Below are positions 55,565 through 64,000 of a stretch of DNA of 64,000 nucleotides, one piece after another; the first letter of the stretch is position 1, and each line of letters opens with the position of its first letter. Source of the DNA: Euphorbia lathyris. Lineage: Eukaryota > Streptophyta > Magnoliopsida > Malpighiales > Euphorbiaceae. The notes under the pieces were generated by a model. The model saw only the letters and a list, made by a program, of their open reading frames with translations, did no database searches and was not told the DNA's origin. Both the position numbers and the translations under genes were made by a program. Where the stretch lies: NCBI RefSeq assembly GCF_963576675.1, contig NC_088913.1, positions 13,343,001 to 13,407,000 of the forward strand. The letters are read 5' to 3'.

Positions 55565-57177
55565 TTTTTTTTTTGTAAGGCAGAGGACAGAAGCCCAAAA
55601 GGAGAAAGAAAAGAAACAAGCTACACAACCCGGCTCAGAGCAGAAAGAAAAGAAACAAGCTACACAACCCGGCTCAGAGCAACTCTTATTTGATCATCAA
55701 ACATGGTGTTCCGAATGCTTGTAGGAGGTGCATCGAACTCAAGATTACCCAAAGACATAGTCTCTGCGAAGTTCGCCAACCAATCAACAGCACGATTCCC
55801 CTCTCTGTAGGTGTGGACAAAAGACAAGACCCAATCTCTATCACCTAATTTTTGACACTTTCCAATAACCAATAACAGAGATGGTGAATAGGGACTGCAC
55901 TTAGCATAAAGTTTAAGACAACCTAAGAATCCAACTCCATTATGATAAGATGAAACCCTTTGCTCCATGCAACTTGCAAGCCAAAATACAACCCCCCAAA
56001 GCTCGACAACAATCACAATACATATACCAATATTCACTGAAAAGCCTGTAATCCATCGTCTTCTCTCATCCCAGATCAAGCCCCTTGCACATGCTTTGCC
56101 AGGGTTCCCTTTACATGCTCCATCCGAGTTAAGTTTAACCCACCCCGAATCCAACGGCTTTCAACTAATCCAGATAACTTGCTAAAGGCATTATGACACT
56201 CCATAAACTTCTCTCGAAGGAACAACACTTTATCCCTACCAAATCAAATGTCGTTGAATACGAAGTCATTCCGCCATTTCCATATCCACCATAACGTAAT
56301 GGCAAAACAAAGAGTCCAATCAAAACTATTATACCTGAACCCAGCATGAAGGTTACTGTTGATCCAAAGTTCCCAATTCATGGTCAAGAAAGGCTGCTGG
56401 AAAGTTTGAGGGATAATATGACACCACACTTCCACTGTGTTTTGACAGTCACAGAGAACATGTGAGTTTGATTCAACCCCTCCACATACGACACATGCAG
56501 CAGATATGCTCAAATGACGTGTAACCTTAATTCATTACAAAGGATCCGGTTATGATTTGCTAACCAGAGAAAAAACCGAATTCGTTCAGGCACTTTGAGT
56601 TTCTAGATGGTGGACCAAATCTTCTGGGAAGCACCAAGATGTTCAGATAAGAGCAGCTCATATCCTGATGTAACCATATACGAACATGAGGCAGATTTCG
56701 TCTAAAAACCTGAATCGGATTCATCACTGTCTGGAAATAGGACATATGCTGCCATGCGGAAAATACATTATTGAGGCAACAGCGAAGCCAACTCATTCCA
56801 TTTCCAACCACCCTCTAGGTTCCAGTAGTCCGCAACTGAGCTCTGAATATTCATATCGGGTGAACGTGAGATCATATACCAGTGTAAAGGATCCTCCCCA
56901 CTCCAGCGGTCCAACCAGAACTTGGTTCGCCGCCCATTAGTAACCAAGTTACCCAGTCCTTGATGCAACACATGGCCCCCCTTCACTATACGTTTCCAGG
57001 TCGGAGCTGTCATTCGAATAGTGAAAAATATCCAAGCCTTGCCACTCTCTCCTATATTTCTCTTTGAGAACCTGAACCCAAAGAGTTTCTGGTTCTACCA
57101 GTATTCGCCAGCCAAGTTTGGCTAAAAATGCCTCATTCATCTCCTTAATTCGTTTGACACCAAGTCCTCCACGCTCT
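55565..57177 (-). mobile_element. LINE fragment (thumb, zf-RVT, RNase H), interrupted at its 5' side by an LTR element
   Basis: Minus-strand pieces in order: ERGGLGVKRIKEMNEAFLAKLGWR (57180 side), LVTNGRRTKFWLDRWSGED, zf-RVT CVVCGGVESNSHVLCDC (about 56440-56490), then RVT_3 RNase H WVKLNSDGACKGNPGKACA..HTYREGNRAVDWLANFAET ending near 55660. A T run at 55565-55574 is the poly(A) tail. A 39-bp unit is duplicated at 55603-55680. Several frame changes make it dead. The RT core should lie beyond the LTR element, outside the window. Confidence 0.85.
55603..55680. repeat. Tandem duplication, 39 bp x 2
   Basis: AGAAAGAAAAGAAACAAGCT..CGGCTCAGAGC is repeated exactly, covering the end of the RNase H frame and the start of the LINE 3' tail. 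Confidence 0.9.
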
Positions 57178-58206
57178 TGATAACAACCCAAATTATTCTT
57201 GAATAAGGAATAAGGGAAAATTAATAGAAATAATGGCAAACCATTATTCCTTCTAAAAGAGATATTTATGCATGATTAATGTGGAATTAATGATAATTAA
57301 TGCAGGATTAATGTAGGGGTGAATATGCAAATAATGAAGAAAATGAAGGAGTTTCTAGCATTATGCCACATCACGTGGACCATGGCGAGATACGCCATAA
57401 CGAGATACCCCCGATGAGAGCGAGTAGTGGAGACCCGCCATAGCTCTCAAGGAGAGCGTACATACGCCTTGACGGATCAAAGAATACGAAAAGGTGCCTT
57501 TATTACCATCCATGAATGGGAATAAATACAATTAAATGGCAATTAATAGCCATTAAAGGGGAATAAAGACTTGACTGTTCGAATACTCCAACTCTGAGGG
57601 TTTCAAGGATAAATGCTGGGATTAATGGAGAATTGATAGCAATTAAAGATAAGTAATGACATGAATGTTCATCTACATCTCTATAACATCCAAATATCAT
57701 ATATGGGGAAAAAGGATAATTAGACAAAGAATAAAGGATCCGCCATCAATACTCTTATGGATAAGGATCCACCAATGAATCTCCAGATGGCATATAAAGC
57801 AAGACTCATAGGTGGCAGATCTATGGATTCCTCAACACGCCTCAAAGGGTCAAATGCCTTGGGAGACCCGCCATCAAACATCGAGACGCCCAAGGAACGG
57901 CAAAGCCGATTCCCAATAAAGGCAACTAATAACCCATTAATGAGCTAACGGTCATACTTGAATAAAATCAGTAATCACCATTAATGAGGCATTAATGGAG
58001 ACTTTCTAGTTACCGAGAGTTACAACTATATGACTATAAATAGCTTGCCTCCCAAGCTATTGAGGGACACTTACTGATTCTCTATTTTTGTGCTTACAGT
58101 TTATTCTCAGAAATATTACTGACTTTGGCATCGGAGTGTCCCCGACCGATCCCAACGGTGCCTCACAGGGAAGTGCTCCGATCAAGGATTTTTCCACAAG
58201 TTATCA
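57178..58206 (+). repeat. 5' LTR of the third LTR element
   Basis: 1029 bp, bounded by TG..CA and the primer site. It contains GCGAGATACGCCATAACGAGAT, a CpG-containing direct and inverted word cluster near 57387-57410, and several TTAATG words. Confidence 0.85.
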
Positions 58207-58225
58207 ATTGGTGCGGTGATCGTGG

Positions 58226-60127
58226 ATCTCTAGCAAACAAAAGATCACAAAATCTTGATTGTATAGAGTTTCACAAAGAACAAAATAATGGAGTCAACGG
58301 GATAGAAATCTCGATCTCAAACTTTGGCTCAGTCAGTACAAACAAATCTATCCAAAGATTGGTGGGAAAGGGCTTTCTACATTAAATCTGGAGTTTTATG
58401 ATAAATAAGATAAGTTTTCTACCCTTTCTTGCTCCATTTTTAATTAAAGAAATTTGAGATTTCTCACCCTTATAAAGTGCTATGAATATTGATACATGTT
58501 ATTATGATAAATCTAATAAATTGTGAAAGATAAAGTCATAAAGATAGATCTTTCATTATATCGTGCATGCTTAATATGCCTTATATTTTTATGCATGATA
58601 AGTGTAATAAGCTATTATCATTGAATTAGTACAAGATGCATGTATAAAATCCGTAATCTTGGAATTTTATAAAAAAAAAACCCATCCATTCAATGTGATT
58701 TTGTCATTTGATATTAAAATGTCATAAAAAGGCTCGTGTAATTACAGATCACTTAGGTCTGATCAGTCTTTTGGATGAACATGCATATAATTATTAGAAG
58801 AAATTACAAAGAAAATCATATTTGGTTTTTTAGGGTACAATTCACCATCATCTATTCACCACCATCTATGTATGGCTTTTCTCATATATAGTACTTTTAA
58901 TATCAAAAATTCATATTTTTGAATATTGTTTTGTCAAACAGTTATTTCATCCCTTTTTTTACAAGGATGTGTTTATTCATATAAAAATTGTTTATTTGAC
59001 ATTGTTAGAATTTCTTTCACCAACGTAAGAGACTTGAACATATTGAATCTATTTGTGATTATCATGTAATTGTCCCTAACTATTAAGGCCATTTTGGGAT
59101 GATGAATTACCAAATTGGATAAACAAAATTTTCATGTCCTAAGCTAACTACAAAAGAGTGTAAGTGTCAGTTTTGAATAAGAACATTAATTTATGCAAAG
59201 TTCTGAGGATATACATGAGAATTCCTTAAAGATTGTTTGAATGATTGTATATGAAGGTAGGTGAGGGTGAATTTTGAGTAATTTTTCTTACACCCCGAAT
59301 TGGAGGAGAATCATGGTACATGTATTTTTCTTCCAAAATTACCCTTTGTATTTTATTTTATTTATACAAATGAAATGATATAAGAGTAATTTTATATATA
59401 ACTACATTATTAAATCATCACTTACCTTACTTTAATTACACCTCATTCAAATGAGGCCTTAATGATCTTTAAATGTCATTAATGCATGGATGCACAATAT
59501 TAATTGCAAGTAAATAGCAACTATGTAAGATATCTTACCCAATATAGAATGTCATAACTTTTATGATGTTTAAAATAAATATGATATCTTGGATATTAAT
59601 GCGCATTGAAATACAAAAGGACATTGTTCTTAAACCATTCTCACTATGGTTATTTATTAAGAATTCATTATGATATTTATATGCAGTAGTAATCTTTATG
59701 GTTATGACCGTTATATGTGGTATTATTAACACAAGCATGAATAAAATTCTATTATGAATTGTTTGACATATAATATTTACTCGGTTTTATCCTTTGACTA
59801 AGTTCATTCTAGAGTCAGGGACCAACGCGAAGAAATTATTAAGTCGATTCCGAGATGAACTAAAAATTCCATAAAGAGACATTGCATCGTACATGATATT
59901 TGCCAACAAAGGCCAATGCAAACAGTCTTTCGCTATGAAGTTTGTTTCTTGGATCAAGCCATTGATCCCCAAGGTAAGTGAATATAACTCTTATGCCTTA
60001 CCACAATCTTTTAATAATGGACAGGGTATGCCCCACTTCTGGAGCTCTTTCAGTACTAACCCACAAGTACAAGGGAATCGCTAATACTGCAACCAGCGCC
60101 TAACACTGACATGAAAAATAAGGCTCA
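58226..60127 (+). other. Leader region of the third element, mostly unrecognised
   Basis: About 1.9 kb after the primer site with no gag similarity I can see. 58390-59790 is markedly AT-rich and may be a separate insertion. A short open piece at 59893-60084 has no known domain. Confidence 0.45.
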
Positions 60128-60608
60128 ATCCAAAGAAGTGTACATTCAGAGCCACTTCAGAAAAATTCATTAACTACGTCATTAGCCAAAGAGGAGTTAG
60201 AGCAAATCCAGATAAAGTAAAAGGTGAAAAGAGCGCCTAAATGAAAGCCCAACGAGGAGAAAGGTGAAAAGAGCGCCTAAATGAAAGCCCCACAAAGGGT
60301 GAGAAAGATCCAGAGGTTGAACGGGCGGATCATCGTACTAGGAAGATTGTCAACAAGCATTTCAAGGTACAAAACAATTCCTAGCAGAACCACCCTTGAT
60401 GAGCAGACCAATTTGAAGGGGAGACATGCATTTGTACCTATCTGTCATGGATAAAGCTATGTGCACCGTGGTTATTCAAGAAGAAGAAGGTCAACAGTTC
60501 CCCATCTATTATGTTAGTAAAATGTTGAAGGATGCGGAGACAAGATATTCGAAGCTAGATAAAATGGCTCCAGCGGTTGTGACAACATCCATCCGCGTCA
60601 AACTGTAG
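60128..60608 (+). pseudogene. RT/RNase H fragment of a Tat pol, upstream of gag
   Basis: Readable pieces are CTFRATSEKFINYVISQRGVR (60128 on) and RKIQRLNGRIIVLGRL, then MHLYLSVMDKAMCTVVIQEE and IYYVSKMLKDAETRYSKLDK. They match the RT thumb and RNase H of the Tat element at 18295-19992 in order. A 40-bp unit is duplicated at 60221-60300. The fragment sits 5' of gag, so it has been moved or comes from recombination between elements. Confidence 0.75.
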
Positions 60609-60739
60609 TTCCAAGCATAACCTCAACATGATCGAGATCAAAATCAAGAGCCAACTTCGCCACCACTGAACACATAGATGATGAGATTGAAAGGCGAGTG
60701 CATGCCGATCTAGATAGATGAGAGAACAATGCAGAAAGG

Positions 60740-61900
60740 TACGCCCGTCCAGTTAACAGGAATTCGCCATTCACAACACGGATCATGTGGAACGAGGCGG
60801 ATAGAAGGTTTAAAGCTCCTAACTTGCCACAATATAAAGGAGAAGAGTGCAATATAAACGAGACATTACATATCCCGAACCCAAAGGAGGGGAGCATGTA
60901 ACCGTTGAAAGGAACGCCAAGACATATTATAGGTTCCATAGAAGAAATGGCCACCACATTTTGAAGCTTGCTGGGAGCTGGAAAACTAGATAGATTTTTC
61001 CAGAATAACAAATAACAAGACGACACGCAGAAGATAGATCCTAGAAAGAAATTCCAAAGTGTCATTAATGTCATAGCAGATGGACCAGTGTATCAGCCAC
61101 CTGTGGAAAAAGCAAAAATATCCGCTCTGGATAAAACATCCCTCAATTGCCCCTTTTGCAGAAACATGTCCAGTAATCTCTCCACATACAGATGCGTTGA
61201 CGATTGAAGGATGGGAGATAAAATGAAGCGAGTAATGGTAGACACGGGCAGTTCTTACAATGTCATCACCAGAGGTGCATTCGCCAAACTAAAGGTTGGT
61301 CTGATCCAAATAGAAACAACCATTGTTGACATCATGGGAGTGACAGGTCACACTATCCGGACCAAGGGCCAGGTAACTTTGGAATGCAAGTTGGTGGATG
61401 ATGATCAAGCGTGGATTGGTGATCTGGAGTTCTCTATTATGGATGGACAATCAGCTTATAACATCATTCTTGGGCGGCCGTTCATCTCAGAAGTTGTAGC
61501 CCTAATTTCCACCCGCCGTCTGGCAATGTACATTCCCACCAGCAAAGGAGGAGTAATGATTAGCGGGAACCAAAAGGTGGCTCAAGAGACCTACTCGGCG
61601 TCACTATCGATTCGCCCACAATCCAAAGATGACGAAGGTGAGGAAGATGAACTTATCACTATAGCTTTGGGCGACACAGAAATGCTCCTTATTGGTGATG
61701 GAAAGCGGGTGCGGATCGCCAAAGGATTAAAACTTGAGATCAAGGAGGATGTTACGAAAGTTCTCATTGAGTCTGAAAGTATATTTGCATGGGAGCATGA
61801 GATCCCCACAGGAGTAAGCCCAGATGTGATTACTCATAAGTTAAACATCATTGAGGATGCGGTTCTAGTTGCTCAGAAAAGACGGAACCATGGGTCTAAA
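60740..61900 (+). pseudogene. Tat gag remnants and aspartic protease
   Basis: The gag traces are SPFTTRIMWNEADRRFKAPN and YYRFHRRNGHHI, corresponding to DSPFAPSLREFIPDHRIKAP and YCRFHRLNGHD in the first Tat element, with a large internal deletion. The protease frame from 61211 is intact: KRVMVDTGSSYNVITRGAF, flap region, AYNIILGRPFISEV. It continues through the linker (TSKGGVMISGNQK) to ITHKLNIIEDAVLVAQKRRN. The linker is the counterpart of the nonsense site at 20044 in the first Tat element and reads Lys here. Confidence 0.8.
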
Positions 61901-62100
61901 AATCAGTATTTTTACGTATTCTTATATGTGCATTAAACTGTTATAGTATCCTATATTTTATAATTTATTCTTTCTCGACATACTTCTTATATTCATTTGC
62001 CTAGTTTTGTTCTATATCTTTCCAAATTCTATAGAAGAAGAAATAGCAAAGCTGAAGAAGGCGGATGTAATCAAAGAGGTGATATATGCCCAGTGACTGG
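61901..62100 (+). pseudogene. RT N-terminal scrap after an intron-like gap
   Basis: Similarity to RT resumes at 62037 (EEIAKLKKADVIKEVIYAQ*LANE), about 130 nt after it stops. The gap is AT-rich with GTATTT near 61906 and TTCTATAG near 62034, so it looks like an intron. The phase does not fit exactly. Confidence 0.5.
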
Positions 62101-62520
62101 CGAATGAAAAATTCCACAAGCGGATCAATTACCTCAAAGATAGGACAATTGATCCCCATCACGAGCGGATCCCCTTTCCACAAAGATAAGAAACACAGAC
62201 CCTCAAGAGCTTTCAAATGAGCTCAACTCTCTCCTCAAAGACAGGAAAAATATTGGTCACCATTAAAGGCGGGTTAAAATTATCTCAAACATGAGAAAAT
62301 TACACCCTAAACTTTCTCCTCAAAGATAGGAGAACAATAATCTCAGCGGCGGATCGATCTACCTCAAAGATAGGAAATGATTGATCACCGTCAGGGACGG
62401 GTTAAAAATTTCTCAGACGTGAGATCTTTACACCCTCAAGTATTCTTCTCAAAAGGAGAGTATTAAGACCCGCTGGCTGATCGATTTACCTCAAAGATAG
62501 GAAACAATCGATCACCTAGG
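62101..62520. repeat. Degenerate repeats with CTCAAAGATAGGA and GATCACC words
   Basis: CTCAAAGATAGGAMA recurs at least five times at irregular 60-170 bp spacing, usually followed or preceded by GATCGATYACC or GCGGATCRAT. It occupies the 3' tail of the third LTR element. Confidence 0.65.
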
Positions 62521-62700
62521 GCAGCTTAACTTCCTCACCAGGAATAAAAGCTTCTAACCTTCACAAAGGTTCACACATTGGGGTACGGCTGGCCACCTAC
62601 CCTAAACAATCGGAGAAATCCTAAACCAGATTCTAAAAAGTTACTTGCTAAAAGATATAATGCATTAGTAAAAATAGTTCTGGAAAGAAAAGGGTTCATC

Positions 62701-62953
62701 TCCAAGTAATGAAGCCTCGTCTTCATCCAAGTAATGAAGCCTCGTCTTCATCCAAACAATGAAGCCTCGTCTTCATCAAAACAATGAAGCCTCGTCTTCA
62801 TCCAAACAATGAAGCCTCGTCTTCATCCAAACAATGAAGCCTCGTCTTCATCCAAGTAATGAAGCCTCGTCTTCATCCAAGCAATGAAGCCTCATCTTCA
62901 TCAAAAGCAATGAAGCCTCGTCTTCATCAAAAGAAATGAAGTCTCGCCTTCAC
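62701..62953. repeat. Minisatellite, 25-bp unit, about 10 copies
   Basis: The core GAAGCCTCGTCTTCATC repeats with 25-bp spacing from 62710 to 62885; the last copies (62911, 62938) are spaced 26-27 bp and diverge. Variants alternate CCAAGTAAT, CCAAACAAT and AAAACAAT. Confidence 0.95.
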
Positions 62954-63400
62954 AAATGCAAAGTAAAAACACTTTGAAAAATGAGTAAAGGCTAAAAAGG
63001 CAAGTGCTTAGAGTGTCAAAACCCCCTACAAAATGCGCAAAAGTCCCTAAATGGCTGATCATTCTTACTGATCCCTAAGGGCGGATCATTCTCCTCAATA
63101 TGGCAGAACTAAAGAAAAGAAGTCCCTAAGGCGAATCATAATCCTATGCGGTAGGAACAAATGGTCCCATAAAGGGCGGGTTATTCCTTTCTAAAGGAAA
63201 TATAACTCCCAAAAATCCCCCAGAGGCTAACAATGCATACAGCTGACCACCTATCCACGAAGAAGAAAAAAAAACCCCTAAAAAGCGCATCATATCCATA
63301 TATGATCCCATCTAGGACGGGTCCACTTTCCTCCAAGATAGAAAAATAAAACACCCTTTAGACAGCCCTGAAGAGCTTTTTATACCTTTAGGGGGGCTTC

Positions 63401-64000
63401 TGATAACAACCCAAATTATTCTTGAATAAGGAATAAGGGAAAATTAATAGAAATAATGACAAACCATTATTCCTTCTAAAAGAGATATTTATGCATGATT
63501 AATATGGAATTAATGACAATTATTGCAGGATTAATGCAGGGGTGAATATATAAATAATGAAGAAAAGGAAGGAGTTTCTAGCATTATGCCACATCACATG
63601 GACCATGGCGAGATACGCCATAACGAGATACCCCCGATGAGAGCGAGTAGTGGAGACCCGCCATAGCTCTCAAGGAGAGCGTACATACGCCTTGACGGAT
63701 CAAAGAATACGAAAAGGTGCCTTTATTACCATCCATGAATGGGAATAAATACAATTAAATGGCAATTAATAGCCATTAAAGGGGAATAAAGACTTGACTG
63801 TTCGAATACTCCAACTCTGAGGGTTTCAAGGATAAATGCTGGGATTAATGGAGAATTGATAGCAATTAAAGATAAGTAATGACATGAATGTTCATCTACA
63901 TCTCTATAACATCCAAATATCATATATGGGGAAAAAGGATAATTAGACAAAGAATAAAGGATCCGCCATCAATACTCTTATGGATAAGGATCCACCAATG
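63401..64000 (+). repeat. 3' LTR of the third LTR element, cut by the window edge
   Basis: The first 600 bp match 57178-57784. The open frames at 57503-57727 and 63726-63950 (minus strand) are identical only because they lie in the two LTRs; they are not genes. Confidence 0.9.

Larger units (their letters stand above)
57178..64000 (+). mobile_element. Rearranged Tat-like LTR element, 3' end beyond the window
   Basis: 5' LTR 57178-58206 (1029 bp, TGATAACAACCC..GTTATCA), primer site TTGGTGCGGTGATCG at 58208, polypurine tract ..TTTAGGGGGGCTTC to 63400, 3' LTR from 63401 to the window end. LTRs differ at about nine sites in the first 230 bp and look identical over the next 350 bp. The internal part has RT/RNase H fragments (60128-60608), gag remnants (60740-61050), protease (61211-61900) and an RT N-terminal scrap (62035-62100), out of normal order. 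The 3' tail is full of tandem repeats. It is inserted in the LINE at 55565-57177. Confidence 0.85.

Noticed and set aside
57503..57727. 74-aa minus-strand frame, identical to 63726-63950
   Set aside because: The two lie in the two LTRs of one element, so their identity says nothing about coding constraint.
58125..58385. 86-aa frame at the start of the third LTR element
   Set aside because: It crosses the LTR end and the primer site, so it cannot be the gag start; no gag similarity.

Overview
This is a repeat-dense stretch of nuclear DNA from a flowering plant, probably a eudicot. The evidence is AT-rich spacers, GT-AG introns, plant-type F-box genes of the CPR1/CPR30-like kind, Copia, Athila and Tat LTR retrotransposons, plant L1-type LINEs, and many small foldback elements. 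The species cannot be named from the sequence. No tRNA, rRNA, CRISPR array or organellar insert was seen.

Layout, left to right. 1-2900: 5' part of a Copia element on the minus strand (gag, primer site, LTR). 2901-5640: AT-rich spacer with small inverted-repeat elements set in TTA microsatellites. 5640-7874: an intact F-box gene (called F1 here). 8057-8580: a foldback element and the 3' stub of a LINE. 10976-12448: a small acidic-protein gene of unknown function on the minus strand. 12734-23264: a TIR element split by a nearly complete Tat-clade Ty3 retrotransposon (12944-22852). This element has identical 5-bp target duplications, a dual-RNase H pol on the minus strand, and a separate intron-containing gene on the opposite strand. 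24302-25296: a broken FAR1/MULE-like fragment and a GC-rich foldback. 25376-28120: two decayed F-box copies (F2, F3) forming an inverted repeat. 28889-31437: a 5'-truncated LINE with a 27-G run. 34889-36600: a fourth F-box gene (F4, minus strand). 36969-37548: an undisturbed copy of the TIR element.

38367-55037 is one LINE, bounded by a 16-bp target duplication, that was later split by an 11.2-kb Athila element (40826-52009) with its own 5-bp duplication. 55565-57177 is a third LINE on the minus strand. It is cut by a third LTR element (57178 to beyond the window end), which is rearranged and carries a 25-bp minisatellite.

Only F1, F4 and the acidic-protein gene look like host genes that could still be expressed. 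F1 to F4 share an architecture: a putative 5'UTR intron and, where the 3' part is present, an intron near the 3' end of the coding region. The most noteworthy items are the spliced antisense gene inside the Tat element, the F2/F3 inverted duplication (a potential hairpin RNA against F1), and clusters of short CpG-rich palindromes (ACGC-CCC-GCGT) shared by the Athila LTRs and unrelated elements.
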